From positions 22,209-86,208 of IMG/VR virus record IMGVR_UViG_3300034175_000060: 64,000 nt of DNA. One strand, written 5' to 3'. Shown here piece by piece: positions 25,366 to 33,368 of this stretch; position 1 is the stretch's first letter; each line of letters begins with the position of its first letter. The DNA is from a virus. The translations under genes were made by a program, and so were the position numbers. The notes beneath the pieces are model-generated. The model was not told the origin of the DNA. It ran no database searches and saw only the letters and a program-made list of their open reading frames with translations.

Positions 25366-25692
25366 TTATTGTGTATCACCAAAGATTTTATACACTGTAT
25401 CCGCATCAATTTCCACCAAGCCATCTTCTGCCAGATTGCACGCTGTACGAATCTTTCGATACTCTTCTGTGGCTTCTTTACCCCAATGATTCAGTAATTG
25501 CCACTGTCCCCGATATTCTTTATCCATACGTTTCATAGCCTCAAACCGGCTAGGCTTCCTGAACAGGAAGAATCCAGTAAGATACTTGTCCACAAGCTTA
25601 TTCTGCTCCGCTTGAATCTCTTTGAGCAATGTCTGCTCGTATTTGAAAGCTGCCTCTCGCAGTTTGTAATAGTTTAGTTTTATTGTAATCAT
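25366..25692 (-). CDS. hypothetical protein, 108 aa
   Basis: ATG 25692, SD GGAG. Largely helical and basic (LREAAFKYEQTLLKEIQAEQ), with heptads in the first half. Start overlaps the previous stop by one base. Unrecognised. Confidence 0.7.
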   Translation of the reverse strand: MITIKLNYYKLREAAFKYEQTLLKEIQAEQNKLVDKYLTGFFLFRKPSRFEAMKRMDKEYRGQWQLLNHWGKEATEEYRKIRTACNLAEDGLVEIDADTVYKIFGDTQ

Positions 25693-25886
25693 TATTGCTC
25701 CACATTTGTTATCTCAGGCGTATCATCAGAATCTAAATGCCAGTATTCATCAACATCATATCCTCCTTCGATACGCACATCAGCCATAGTCCTAGAATTA
25801 GCTATCTCGATGGCTCCCTCTTCGGAATCAGCTTCTACCTCAGTACAGCAGGATACAGTAACGCTTCCGTGTATTTGATAGAGCAT
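25692..25886 (-). CDS. hypothetical acidic protein, 64 aa
   Basis: Acidic alpha/beta protein; HGSVTVSCCTEVEADSEEGAIEIANS resembles small phage domains in which a strand is followed by an Ala/Glu-rich helix. Unrecognised. Confidence 0.65.
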   Translation of the reverse strand: MLYQIHGSVTVSCCTEVEADSEEGAIEIANSRTMADVRIEGGYDVDEYWHLDSDDTPEITNVEQ

Positions 25887-25898
25887 GTCAATACCCCA

Positions 25899-26102
25899 TC
25901 AGTAACAACGACTAACAACACTACCACCGGGCATCACATCTGCTGTGCAAGTGGTAGTGTTGCCAAAATAGTCAGTTGACGTAAGCGTGCTTCCCAACGA
26001 ATTGCTTGTAAGCTCCACAGAAGGCTTTTGCACTGTAGCGGCTAGCGCAAGGAAGAGACATAGGGCAATGACAAATGTTACGAGGAGGGTTTCTGGTTTC
26101 AT
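25899..26102 (-). CDS. small exported or membrane protein, 67 aa
   Basis: ATG 26102, SD GGAG. N-terminal hydrophobic segment (LLVTFVIALCLFLALAATV, residues 6-24) is a signal peptide or anchor; the rest is Ser/Thr-rich with two Cys, likely periplasmic. Possible superinfection or lysis-related role, unproven. Confidence 0.7.
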   Translation of the reverse strand: MKPETLLVTFVIALCLFLALAATVQKPSVELTSNSLGSTLTSTDYFGNTTTCTADVMPGGSVVSRCY

Positions 26103-26143
26103 TTTGCACTCCGTTTAAATGGTTTCATGATAAGGGGTTCCTT

Positions 26144-26233
26144 TTAGGTGGATTTATACTGCTCTTGTAAATATTGTTCCTGTTCGTGCAGCATGTCAAG
26201 CCATTCTTGTAATTGCTGTTGTTCTGGCGTCAT
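26144..26233 (-). CDS. Gln/Glu-rich micro-protein, 29 aa
   Basis: ATG 26233 with GGAGG four bases upstream. Encodes a single charged helix (MTPEQQQLQEWLDMLHEQEQ). Overlaps the previous stop by 4 nt. Supported by SD and coupling. Confidence 0.5.
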   Translation of the reverse strand: MTPEQQQLQEWLDMLHEQEQYLQEQYKST

Positions 26234-26472
26234 GCAACCTCCAATATAATACTAGGCAAATTCAATTCTACACCCTTCCACCACTTGCACAAGGTTTCTT
26301 TCTCCTTAGCTGTGCAATAGTAGCCTAGAAGCTCCCAAAAAGCATGTAGGCGCTTGTTTGTCTCAACACCGGGCGGATGCTCTATATGGTCTGACAAGAT
26401 GCGCAGGTAGTCGCTAATGAGGACGGCTTTGCACACTTCATATTGTTGATCGTCTGTAAGTTCAATATTCAT
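26230..26472 (-). CDS. hypothetical protein, 80 aa
   Basis: Start overlaps the previous stop. Helical, with Trp/Cys residues (CKWWKGVELNLP) near the end. Unrecognised. Confidence 0.7.
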   Translation of the reverse strand: MNIELTDDQQYEVCKAVLISDYLRILSDHIEHPPGVETNKRLHAFWELLGYYCTAKEKETLCKWWKGVELNLPSIILEVA

Positions 26473-26642
26473 AATTCCACCACATAGCCAACTTCAATTA
26501 ATCGATTATCCACAGGATGCTGAATATACACATTAGCATCACACGGCTTACCATCTCGCAGACAACGAGTTTTCACCATATCGCGACCTAGGTCGTCTAG
26601 TTCGGCGGGGTCTTGCAATAGCTCTATAACTTCGTATTTCAT
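26469..26642 (-). CDS. hypothetical protein, 57 aa
   Basis: ATG 26642, SD AAGGA. Two Cys (KTRCLRDGKPCDANVYI) in a beta-turn arrangement. Lies between the polymerase-like gene and the next small gene in one operon. Confidence 0.65.
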   Translation of the reverse strand: MKYEVIELLQDPAELDDLGRDMVKTRCLRDGKPCDANVYIQHPVDNRLIEVGYVVEL

Positions 26643-26650
26643 ATCAATCC

Positions 26651-27940
26651 TTATTTAGAACAATCTTCAACTTGCAGAATACCATCTTCTAACCAATTCA
26701 TTTTCATACTCACAACTCTGTCAACCTCGACAACTCGTTTATACGCATAGCTCATAGCGTCCACAAGCTTATCGGCATTCTTACGTTGTACTATAAATGA
26801 ATCGTGCACAACTAAAACAGGCTGTTGAATCTTTACAAACTCATCTAGTACGTAATGAGCAATCCAGCTATCTTTATTCTGTAGCACCAATCCTGTGCAC
26901 TCTTTGTTGCAGAACTTGCTTTTGAATTCCGGCAGCTTCTTATAGACTTCCTTTACAACCTCATCACCGGAGCTATAACAGAATGTTCCTTTCGGTTCCT
27001 CCGCAATTAGATCGTCAATAGCATTCTTTGCTTTGTACTCAGACGTAGCATTGAGCATAATGTTTATGCCAAGCTTTACAAGCCGTCTATTGTCTGTGCT
27101 ATAATTTTGCTTGTCTAGCACATGGTAGTAGATATCCATACCTCTATACTTACTAACACACATTATATCAGAAAGCATGTTAATGTGCAAGCAATCGAAG
27201 TCAATCTCAACAATAGATTCACCGTCAATTGTTGTTCTCAGTCGATCTTTAGTTTTCTTGTTCTTGATCTTGAGAATAGCAGCTTTGAACCACCGACCGC
27301 CAAAGAAGAAAGATTCATTGTTGAATATCCTACCATACATGTTCACCATGAAGCTACCGGCATAGTCTAGGAATATGTGATTAGAATTCAATTGATTGAC
27401 GGCAAATACAACACGCTCGGCCTCTACTAGTTCCTCTGTGAACTCATAAGCTATAGGATTCTTATTCTTGTCTCTTAGTTCGATACTTACATTGGCAAGA
27501 ATATGGTTATCCTCGGCTGTTGTCACTAACTCAGGCTTAGCACAGAACTTATCAATAAAGCTATCGGAGGGAACAACATACGATGACTGCTTATCTCCAA
27601 TGTCACCATATTGCCTAGGAGCAAGGTAATTGAACAGATAGCCTAGCTGTTGTAGTTCAGCCACAGCATTGTATATGTTATAATTAGATAGCTTACGTAC
27701 ATTGTAGATAGAAGGCAAGATACCTGTCTTACCTCTGAGATAGTATAGTCTCTGTCTACGCTTGACACAAGCAATCATATTCATGATGACAACATGTAAA
27801 GCTGATCTATTCTTAGTCTTCCATCGTTCAGTGATCTTCCTCACTCTCTTGTCTATCTCTATGTTTAGCATCATCACCTTACTGTTACTAGTGTATGATT
27901 GTGTGCTTAGTGTTATCCCTTCTTCTGTTACTGTAATCAT
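26651..27940 (-). CDS. orphan polymerase-palm-like protein
   Basis: 429 aa. Residues 20-110 look like a winged helix (YNVRKLSNYNIYNAVAEL). After a FGGRW turn (213-217), the C-terminal half carries family A polymerase-like landmarks: IVEIDFDCLHINML (motif A-like, acidic 247/249), RRLVKLGINIMLNATSE (motif B-like, Lys289) and VLVVHDSFIV (motif C-like, His379-Asp380). No exonuclease or primase domain is present. The same phage encodes a complete family B polymerase at 61412, so this one may initiate or prime replication, or act in another process. It has a promoter and a structured leader of about 170 nt. Function unknown; the palm relation is inference from pattern. Confidence 0.55.
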   Translation of the reverse strand: MITVTEEGITLSTQSYTSNSKVMMLNIEIDKRVRKITERWKTKNRSALHVVIMNMIACVKRRQRLYYLRGKTGILPSIYNVRKLSNYNIYNAVAELQQLGYLFNYLAPRQYGDIGDKQSSYVVPSDSFIDKFCAKPELVTTAEDNHILANVSIELRDKNKNPIAYEFTEELVEAERVVFAVNQLNSNHIFLDYAGSFMVNMYGRIFNNESFFFGGRWFKAAILKIKNKKTKDRLRTTIDGESIVEIDFDCLHINMLSDIMCVSKYRGMDIYYHVLDKQNYSTDNRRLVKLGINIMLNATSEYKAKNAIDDLIAEEPKGTFCYSSGDEVVKEVYKKLPEFKSKFCNKECTGLVLQNKDSWIAHYVLDEFVKIQQPVLVVHDSFIVQRKNADKLVDAMSYAYKRVVEVDRVVSMKMNWLEDGILQVEDCSK

Positions 27941-28111
27941 CTATTCCTCTTGTAGTCTCTTCAGCTAGGCTAGTAGTCCTCCGCAGGTCAGGCGGGCTTA
28001 CTCATTATGGCATGAAATCAACGCCTAAAAGCCCACAAAGCTAGGCTGTATGCGGGTTCTAAGGCATTTCATAGTGGGTTATTGGTGAAAATCACCCTTC
28101 ACATAACGATC
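27941..28111 (-). promoter_or_regulatory. structured 5' leader of the polymerase-like gene
   Basis: 171 bases between promoter and start with no frame. Minus-strand pairings: GGTGA/TCACC tri-loop hairpin near the start, TGAAATGCCT with AGGC...ATTTCA, and two copies of AGCCTAGCT at about 28045 and 27968. Could be an attenuator, a riboswitch-like fold or an antisense target. Confidence 0.45.
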
Positions 28112-28139
28112 ATTGTACAGCAAGCCTGCACACAGTCAA
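28112..28139 (-). promoter_or_regulatory. sigma70-type promoter for the polymerase-like gene
   Basis: TTGACT, 16-nt spacer, TACAAT. Confidence 0.75.
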
Positions 28140-28175
28140 GACAATTATAACTATCACCACAATAGCAATCAACTA

Positions 28176-28688
28176 TCATACACCTACCTTATCAGCCATC
28201 CATCGAACAACTTTCTGCACTACAGAATGTTTCACTTTAGCAACAGGTTCAAGCTTCTTAAGAGATTCACTAATCTTGTGCAACACTTGTACAGAATCTT
28301 TCCTGAAGTCTGTTTCAAAGATTGCCTTAATATTATTAGCTGCCAAGCTTACAGAGATGGTATTTTCTACAGTGTAGCCTTTCTCACAGTCAACACGTTC
28401 TAGTGTCAAGTCTGTGGGCCGACGTACGTTATCACTTCCTGTACGAGTAAGCTTGATGCCTGTGTATGCACAATGTTCCACTTTTAACAACTCTTCTACA
28501 TCTTGACGAGTTAAAGAGAAAGCAATCTTACGCGCCCTACTGCTGTTAGCTTTGTTGCGATAGAAATTATCTATACGGTGTTCGGTCCATGGCTCGGAGT
28601 CAGCAGGAGGCAAGTTCTTTACAGTTTCTGCTTTCACTTTCTTCACAGCTTTTCTTTGCACAGCTTTAGGTATTTTAACAGTAGTCAT
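28176..28688 (-). CDS. HNH-type endonuclease
   Basis: 170 aa, ATG 28688. The central part resembles a phage HNH fold: CAYTGIKLTR, then DLTLERVDCEKGYTVENTISVSLAANN, where Arg-Asp and Asn residues occupy the usual HNH positions. N-terminus is Lys-rich and probably binds DNA. Unlike other nucleases here it lies among small early genes rather than structural ones. Confidence 0.7.
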   Translation of the reverse strand: MTTVKIPKAVQRKAVKKVKAETVKNLPPADSEPWTEHRIDNFYRNKANSSRARKIAFSLTRQDVEELLKVEHCAYTGIKLTRTGSDNVRRPTDLTLERVDCEKGYTVENTISVSLAANNIKAIFETDFRKDSVQVLHKISESLKKLEPVAKVKHSVVQKVVRWMADKVGV

Positions 28689-28924
28689 AATCTCACCCAT
28701 GTTTGATAATCACCCTCACTATACTCCCTGCCATTCACCCTATCCCTAGCCTTCTCAATCTCTACCAGCGCCTCCCTATGCCCCTCACAAGCCCTGTTCG
28801 CTTGATCGTCGCTAAGCCTCCACAGTGCTGGCACGCGAAGCTCTCCTAGAGCCTTACAGAACGTGCAATAGGTGTTTATGTGCTTAGGAATGTGTACATC
28901 AATGCACCTCCACACTATCCACAT
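28685..28924 (-). CDS. hypothetical protein, 79 aa
   Basis: Start uncertain: ATG 28924 lies inside the previous gene with a weak SD. CTFCKALGEL in the first third and a helix SDDQANRACEGHREALVEIE. Overlaps the HNH gene by 4 nt. Unrecognised. Confidence 0.55.
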   Translation of the reverse strand: MWIVWRCIDVHIPKHINTYCTFCKALGELRVPALWRLSDDQANRACEGHREALVEIEKARDRVNGREYSEGDYQTWVRL

Positions 28925-29060
28925 AATACCTAGTATCCTTCCCTGCCATAGCTTGCAACTCCTTAGCCATCTTCATAGCATCATCTTTCTTAAGGTAACA
29001 GATAATAGTTTTGGAATGGGAGTATTCCGGCTTATTTTGTTGTACTCTATAAATAATCAT
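28899..29060 (-). CDS. hypothetical protein, 53 aa
   Basis: ATG 29060. Alpha/beta pattern (MIIYRVQQNKPEYSHSKTI, then helix DDAMKMAKELQAMAG, then strand RYYVDSVEV). Its end overlaps the next gene by 26 nt, longer than is usual here. Confidence 0.6.
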   Translation of the reverse strand: MIIYRVQQNKPEYSHSKTIICYLKKDDAMKMAKELQAMAGKDTRYYVDSVEVH

Positions 29061-29061
29061 T

Positions 29062-29286
29062 TCAAATCCCATTCCAACTGTCTGTTACAAGCGACATATC
29101 CGATGACAATACAATGTGCCACCAGTCCCATTCACACTTACTTTTCCTATCAATGTCCCACTCATGATAGTAACCAGCTTCAAAGAATTCTACAGCTTCA
29201 TCCAAGCTATCAAAGTCTCCTTGGTAATCATTAATACCACCATTGGCGTGGAAGTTGTTTCCAGCAAATAACAAATAAGCTTTCAT
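29062..29286 (-). CDS. hypothetical protein, 74 aa
   Basis: ATG 29286, SD AAAGGA. Begins KAYLLFAGNNFHANGGINDY, then an acidic helix and Trp-rich region (CEWDWWHIVL); the pattern recalls small phage DUFs with a C-terminal Trp-Trp. Unrecognised. Confidence 0.7.
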   Translation of the reverse strand: MKAYLLFAGNNFHANGGINDYQGDFDSLDEAVEFFEAGYYHEWDIDRKSKCEWDWWHIVLSSDMSLVTDSWNGI

Positions 29287-29603
29287 TAGTCAATCCTTTG
29301 GTTATTAACAGCTTCCAATGCCAAGCAAATACCGTAAAGATTCCCTTTATCCCACTCTGTCCAACCTTCTTTGGCAGAGTATTCTAGAAGTAAGGTTTTT
29401 AATTTGTCTTCCACAGACGTACTACTTTCCTCCAACCTACAAATCATAGCACGAAGCCGCTTAGTTTCATCTAAGAATGTCTCAAGCTTCACATAGGTTC
29501 CTTGCTCAGATTCTACCATGACGGCATAATGCCACTCTGAGGAGGATTCACCACCACCATAACATTGCTCTGTTTCAATAGCAGGGCTAAATTTGCGTAC
29601 CAT
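29286..29603 (-). CDS. hypothetical protein, 105 aa
   Basis: Start at the second ATG (29603), correctly spaced from GAGGA. Gly/Ser/Glu stretch (YGGGESSSEWHYAVMVES), then a coiled coil (ETKRLRAMICRLEESSTSVEDKL). Unrecognised. Confidence 0.65.
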   Translation of the reverse strand: MVRKFSPAIETEQCYGGGESSSEWHYAVMVESEQGTYVKLETFLDETKRLRAMICRLEESSTSVEDKLKTLLLEYSAKEGWTEWDKGNLYGICLALEAVNNQRID

Positions 29604-29612
29604 AGTCATTCC

Positions 29613-29813
29613 TCAAAAATGATGTGCACCATGACAATCTTCTGCAAAGGTAGTTTGGCTAAAATCATTCCGTAGCTTCACTTCCACACTTGTATTAGCA
29701 TGATTATACTTAGTCTCTGCCGAATATTCCACTTCTACACTAACTTGCAAGTACTTCTCAACAGCAGCCATAACAGCCGCGTCGAAGTCTTCTTGTGTGT
29801 CGAATGTAATCAT
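29613..29813 (-). CDS. hypothetical protein, 66 aa
   Basis: ATG 29813 overlapping the previous stop region. DTQEDFDAAVMAAVEKYLQVSVEVEY: helix followed by strands; ends CHGAHHF, possibly metal-binding. Unrecognised. Confidence 0.65.
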   Translation of the reverse strand: MITFDTQEDFDAAVMAAVEKYLQVSVEVEYSAETKYNHANTSVEVKLRNDFSQTTFAEDCHGAHHF

Positions 29814-29814
29814 A

Positions 29815-29997
29815 TCACACCATCCTAGACAGCGCATCACGCGCATCAATTAGAGCATCATAGGCACTATCGCAATCTTCCTTCAAGCTGTTCAAGTCGG
29901 AAATAAACTCATCAAGCTTATCCCGGTCTTGTGCAATCTTTATCATATGCTTGTCAATACCTCTGATAATACTTTTAATCTTAGTTTTAGTTAGCAT
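29815..29997 (-). CDS. coiled-coil protein, 60 aa
   Basis: Lys/Asp-rich helix throughout (IDKHMIKIAQDRDKLDEFIS). Ends two bases before the next ATG. Unrecognised. Confidence 0.65.
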   Translation of the reverse strand: MLTKTKIKSIIRGIDKHMIKIAQDRDKLDEFISDLNSLKEDCDSAYDALIDARDALSRMV

Positions 29998-30042
29998 GTT
30001 ATTCCTGCTCCAATGTTATTCGTTTCACTCAAGCCCTCTCGC

Positions 30043-30294
30043 TTATTGCTCAAGGGTAATTGTGCCGACAAACTTTGTAAATTCGCTACGCTTCCAAGCT
30101 GTGCAATGTTCTCCGGTTTGGTTGTAAGAGCCTAGCTTTGGCCGATTGATAATAACACCAGCAAAGTAATTCTCGCCCTCATAGACGTTACCATCTGTTA
30201 CCAGCAATAAAAAGTCATGTTGGTCAATCACCAAGCTCCCCGGCTTGAAAATGTCCTCGGAGGAAGCTTCTTTGTGTTCGATTGTTATTTTCAT
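30043..30294 (-). CDS. hypothetical beta-rich protein, 83 aa
   Basis: Start overlaps the previous stop by 4 nt. SH3-like alternation (GSLVIDQHDFLLLVTDGNVY, AGVIINRPKLG, FVGTITLEQ). Unrecognised. Confidence 0.65.
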   Translation of the reverse strand: MKITIEHKEASSEDIFKPGSLVIDQHDFLLLVTDGNVYEGENYFAGVIINRPKLGSYNQTGEHCTAWKRSEFTKFVGTITLEQ

Positions 30295-30521
30295 GCTTTA
30301 TTCTCCAATCGTGCAAAAACACCACCTCTGGATGTAATTGATGTCTTACATTGAGACATATACTCTAGCGACATTTTGTAGTTGTTGTATTGTTGTTGAA
30401 ATTTCTCTTCGCCGGTTTCTGCAAAACGTATTGCCGCCGCCTGCATAGAGTCTTTTACCAAACTAATTTTATAGTCAAATTCTTTAATAATTTCTAGGTA
30501 GAGTTCGTGGCCGGTGGTCAT
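30291..30521 (-). CDS. hypothetical helical protein, 76 aa
   Basis: ATG 30521, SD AAGGA. Mostly helix (ELYLEIIKEFDYKISLVKDS), Gln-rich middle. Unrecognised. Confidence 0.65.
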   Translation of the reverse strand: MTTGHELYLEIIKEFDYKISLVKDSMQAAAIRFAETGEEKFQQQYNNYKMSLEYMSQCKTSITSRGGVFARLENKA

Positions 30522-30524
30522 TAT

Positions 30525-30677
30525 TTATTCCTTCACACAATGGTCAATACTAAGTTGCAGAGCCAAACACAGCGCCTCTAGCTTATGCTCTGGCAAATCT
30601 TTCAGCAACGAATAATCATCTAAGACACCGGCGATGATTTCGACCAAGTCTTTAGTGCTTACGGTGAGGGTTTTCAT
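30525..30677 (-). CDS. hypothetical protein, 50 aa
   Basis: ATG 30677. Leu-rich amphipathic helices (TKDLVEIIAGVLDDYSLL; HKLEALCLALQLSI). SD of the next gene overlaps its end. Unrecognised. Confidence 0.6.
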   Translation of the reverse strand: MKTLTVSTKDLVEIIAGVLDDYSLLKDLPEHKLEALCLALQLSIDHCVKE

Positions 30678-30791
30678 AATTATTTCCATTCATTGTAAGA
30701 GCCTCCACGGCTCGATTGACGTTCAGGCTACATACAGACGTATTCGTCAAATAGCGATCCTGAGTGGCTTACAGGCTGTTGTAGAGGTATT

Positions 30792-31010
30792 CTAAGGCTG
30801 TTCTCCGCACTCAGCAAGGAACTGTGCCATGCTAGCCTCTTGATGTGCCTGCCAAGCTTGCACATAAGCATTGTGATAGAAGTTAAGACCATCTCGATAG
30901 AAAGTGTTTTCAACCTCTTTCCATTTCTTGTATGCTGCTTTGGCTTCCAAGCGTGTACGATGAAATTCCTCTGTGACTGAGAAGTTTACAAGTGTTGGTT
31001 GAATTTTCAT
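30792..31010 (-). CDS. hypothetical protein, 72 aa
   Basis: ATG 31010, SD GAGGAAA. Aromatic/charged helix (RTRLEAKAAYKKWKEVENTF). Ends LAECGEQP. Unrecognised. Confidence 0.65.
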   Translation of the reverse strand: MKIQPTLVNFSVTEEFHRTRLEAKAAYKKWKEVENTFYRDGLNFYHNAYVQAWQAHQEASMAQFLAECGEQP

Positions 31011-31136
31011 GATTTTCCTCGTTTCGTTATGTGCTGCCATGTGTTAAGAATAACCGAATTCAGAACATTACACAAGAATTATTTACAAATTTATTTAACA
31101 GCGCACAAAACTGCCCGCTTGTACGGGCGGGGTTGC

Positions 31137-31328
31137 TTAGGTGGTAGCGACTGGCACGTTATGCGCGGGAATGAATTCCATGCCGTTAAACTGGCGAATC
31201 TTAATTTCCTTGCCGCAGCAGTTGCATATAGTTTTGTCGCCTACTTGCTTGATGCTGTAGAAGTCACGGCCAACAAGGCGGTAGCCGCTGGCTTCACATT
31301 TGTTCCAGTTGGTTTTGCGCTTCGCCAT
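31137..31328 (-). CDS. zinc-ribbon-like small protein, 63 aa
   Basis: ATG 31328, SD GGAG eight bases upstream. CNCCGKEIKIRQF with an upstream Cys (NKCEASGYR) and a His near the end forms a probable zinc site. The same SD-spacer (GGAGAAATGATC) occurs before 31625, suggesting duplication of the upstream region. Confidence 0.65.
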   Translation of the reverse strand: MAKRKTNWNKCEASGYRLVGRDFYSIKQVGDKTICNCCGKEIKIRQFNGMEFIPAHNVPVATT

Positions 31329-31370
31329 GATCATTTCTCCAATAGATGCCCGATTAACGGGCGGGGTTGA

Positions 31371-31625
31371 TTAGATGATGCGGCCGACAAGCTTAGAAGC
31401 CGCGATTCTGTTAGGTTGAATACTCGCAATAGCGCCGGAAATAGAACCTAAAACCGTCGCATGGGGCGCGCGCGCTTTGAGCGTGTCTTCGGCGCGAATC
31501 AACAATCCGATAAGGTCGGAATAGGTCGGAAGCTCTACGTCAGCTAAGAGCACATCAACTTCAGAAATTGCTTTAGCCCTGTGAAGCCCTGCGAGGTGGG
31601 CAATACGGTCACTTTGTTGAGACAT
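31371..31625 (-). CDS. hypothetical protein, 84 aa
   Basis: ATG 31625. Helical, Ala/Leu-rich (IAHLAGLHRAKAISEVDVLL), ending in a Gly/Ala/Ser stretch. Locally higher GC (GGGGCGCGCGCGC) than neighbours. Unrecognised. Confidence 0.65.
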   Translation of the reverse strand: MSQQSDRIAHLAGLHRAKAISEVDVLLADVELPTYSDLIGLLIRAEDTLKARAPHATVLGSISGAIASIQPNRIAASKLVGRII

Positions 31626-31724
31626 GATCATTTCTCCAATATTCCCTGCCGGGAGTTCCGCCACGCCTGTTTCTACTTTCGTAGTACCTCGCCCATGCTC
31701 GGTTTGCGCTGCTCAATGAACATC

Positions 31725-31752
31725 ACTATAGCACAACTACCAGAACTCGCAA
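31725..31752 (-). promoter_or_regulatory. sigma70-type promoter
   Basis: TTGCGA, 16-nt spacer, TATAGT. About 100 nt of leader before 31625. Confidence 0.55.
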
Positions 31753-31781
31753 CAAGTATTTTAAATTATTTGCACATAAAA

Positions 31782-31804
31782 GAAAAACCCCTTTCGGAGC
31801 CTTT
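31782..31804 (-). terminator. probable rho-independent terminator
   Basis: GGCTCC-GAAA-GGGGTT stem (some G-U pairs) followed by TTTC on the minus strand, directly after the stop of 31806-31982. Confidence 0.55.
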
Positions 31805-31805
31805 G

Positions 31806-31982
31806 CTAACGTACAACTACAACATCTCGACATTGATCTACGGAAATAATTATCTTGACAGCATCAAAACCTTGACACTCTCGCATGAGTTTGTTTTCCG
31901 CATCGTAATTATTTTCTGCCAAGATGTATGCAAGTCTGTTTTCTTTGAATGCTGTGTCAAAGCGGATTCGGTATATGGTCAC
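31806..31982 (-). CDS. hypothetical protein, 58 aa (GTG start)
   Basis: GTG 31982 overlaps the previous stop (AAGTGA) with AAGGA seven bases upstream. Product MTIYRIRFDTAFKENRLAYI... is alpha/beta and ends VDQCRDVVVVR. Unrecognised. Confidence 0.6.
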   Translation of the reverse strand: MTIYRIRFDTAFKENRLAYILAENNYDAENKLMRECQGFDAVKIIISVDQCRDVVVVR

Positions 31983-32200
31983 TTCGTTTTCCTTTCACCG
32001 TTAATTTCTGGCAACTCGTCCCATTGCCAATGCATCATAAGACCTGTAATAAAATTTTCTGCCCGCCAATCTGGCAGATTCCAAAGAGAGTCTAAGCTGT
32101 CTTCCCAATGTCCGCCAACTGGTTTGCAATAGCAACAGATAAACCATTGCCCAAGGCGGACATGTGTGGGTTTTGTCGATATGAATTGGGCGAGAGTCAT
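31979..32200 (-). CDS. Trp/Cys-rich protein, 73 aa (DUF551-like fold possible)
   Basis: FICCYCKPVGGHWEDSLDSLW and LMMHWQWDELPEING recall the Trp-Pro end of DUF551-type proteins. Start overlaps the previous stop. Function unknown. Confidence 0.6.
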   Translation of the reverse strand: MTLAQFISTKPTHVRLGQWFICCYCKPVGGHWEDSLDSLWNLPDWRAENFITGLMMHWQWDELPEINGERKTK

Positions 32201-32361
32201 TTCTTATTATCCTTTGTTGCTTTCCACATCAAAGCTAAATCCATAGCACGCCAAATTTCATCGTTGAATTTCCCTGTGGGGATTCCAAGAGTAATGCGAG
32301 CTTGGCAGTATATTACGAGTTCTTCGAAAGTGTAGTCTTTCAGTTCTTTTTGCAGGTTCAT
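32197..32361 (-). CDS. hypothetical protein, 54 aa
   Basis: ATG 32361 just after the previous stop (TGATATG), SD GGAAAG. Single helix-rich domain (KELKDYTFEELVIYCQARI). Unrecognised. Confidence 0.65.
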   Translation of the reverse strand: MNLQKELKDYTFEELVIYCQARITLGIPTGKFNDEIWRAMDLALMWKATKDNKK

Positions 32362-32362
32362 A

Positions 32363-32617
32363 TCAAGCTTTCCAAGGGAGAATTTCAATCAATGCGTCTC
32401 TATATTTGAAATTAAACTCTTGCAATTCCTTTTCCCGATGAGCCATCATTTCACGTAGCTGTTTAATCTTCTCTTCGGCCACATCGTCAGGAAGAATAGC
32501 TTCGGGGTTTTTAAACCATCCGTGAAATTGCTCTACAAAAACCTTGTCACCATCTGTTTTAAGAACTTTACCCCAGACAACATAAGGGAACAAATCATAT
32601 TTCATGAATGCAATCAT
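32363..32617 (-). CDS. hypothetical protein, 84 aa
   Basis: ATG 32617 in ATGA overlap, SD GGGAGG. KOW/SH3-like strand start (FPYVVWGKVLKTDGDKVFVEQ), then a coiled coil (EKIKQLREMMAHREKELQE). Unrecognised. Confidence 0.65.
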   Translation of the reverse strand: MIAFMKYDLFPYVVWGKVLKTDGDKVFVEQFHGWFKNPEAILPDDVAEEKIKQLREMMAHREKELQEFNFKYRDALIEILPWKA

Positions 32618-32817
32618 TGCGCAGCCTCCCATGTCATCAAATTCCTATCAGCCGTGCTATATGCCTCAAAGGCGTCAATATAGGCCGTTAGAGCGCTTGT
32701 ACAGACATCAACGGGCATTCCCATTAGGATGGCTTGATTGCACACCCTGAGCGCGTGTATAGCGTCTGCGCGGGTGTTTTGTGCGATGATTGTTAGGGTT
32801 TGTTGTAGGGGATTCAT
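32614..32817 (-). CDS. hypothetical helical protein, 67 aa
   Basis: Ala-rich helices (TRADAIHALRVCNQAILMG). Coupled on both sides. Unrecognised. Confidence 0.65.
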   Translation of the reverse strand: MNPLQQTLTIIAQNTRADAIHALRVCNQAILMGMPVDVCTSALTAYIDAFEAYSTADRNLMTWEAAQ

Positions 32818-32818
32818 T

Positions 32819-32914
32819 TTAAGAGCCTTTAAGTAACGATTCTTTATAAGCCCTGAAAGCGGCTAACATTGCCAAGTGCTTGACATACCATTCGTTATAG
32901 GCTTCTTGGTTCAT
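32819..32914 (-). CDS. micro-protein, 31 aa
   Basis: ATG 32914 with AGGTG. Encodes an amphipathic helix (NEWYVKHLAMLAAFRAYKES). Overlaps the previous stop. Moderately supported. Confidence 0.5.
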   Translation of the reverse strand: MNQEAYNEWYVKHLAMLAAFRAYKESLLKGS

Positions 32915-33090
32915 ACTATCACCTGTTGAATACCAATATCAGAATCACCTTGTGCAACTTGCGTTCCATCTGCGCAGCCGTCCCGCCACTCCATTGCACA
33001 AATACCGAAGTTGTTTTCAATAAAAGGATTATCATCCCAACCTTTACCTTGCGTACCGGCAATAAATCCTGCTAAGTATGCTTTGGTCAT
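32911..33090 (-). CDS. small phage protein with NPF motif, 59 aa
   Basis: ATG 33090, SD GGAG. AYLAGFIAGTQGKGWDDNPFIENN, then MEWRDGCADG: the Gly...NPF/Y...W..G pattern is common in tiny phage proteins of unknown role. Similar patterns occur at 63645 and 63808. Confidence 0.65.
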   Translation of the reverse strand: MTKAYLAGFIAGTQGKGWDDNPFIENNFGICAMEWRDGCADGTQVAQGDSDIGIQQVIV

Positions 33091-33094
33091 AATA

Positions 33095-33364
33095 TTATTC
33101 TCCAAAAACTTGAACATGAGTATCAATCCAATTGAAAATGTATTTCAAAGCATGAGCATCTGCGACAATAACGTCGTCACCTTGCACACTACTTTCTGTT
33201 ACATCTTCACCATCACGAAACACACAAATACTGGAACGGCTCAACGAATCATAAGCACCGCAACTATCGTCCATTGCAATACTGATTTCATAGCCCTTAT
33301 AAGGGATTTTGCAGCAAGCTTGCTGTGTGCCGTTTGCAATCTTTGGGGACCAAATGTTATTCAT
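33095..33364 (-). CDS. hypothetical protein, 89 aa
   Basis: Start taken as ATG 33364; the SD is weak. Four Cys in the first two thirds (QQACCKIPYKGYEIS; DSCGAYDS). DUF-like beta protein ending with a Trp helix. Unrecognised. Confidence 0.6.
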   Translation of the reverse strand: MNNIWSPKIANGTQQACCKIPYKGYEISIAMDDSCGAYDSLSRSSICVFRDGEDVTESSVQGDDVIVADAHALKYIFNWIDTHVQVFGE

Positions 33365-33368
33365 GATA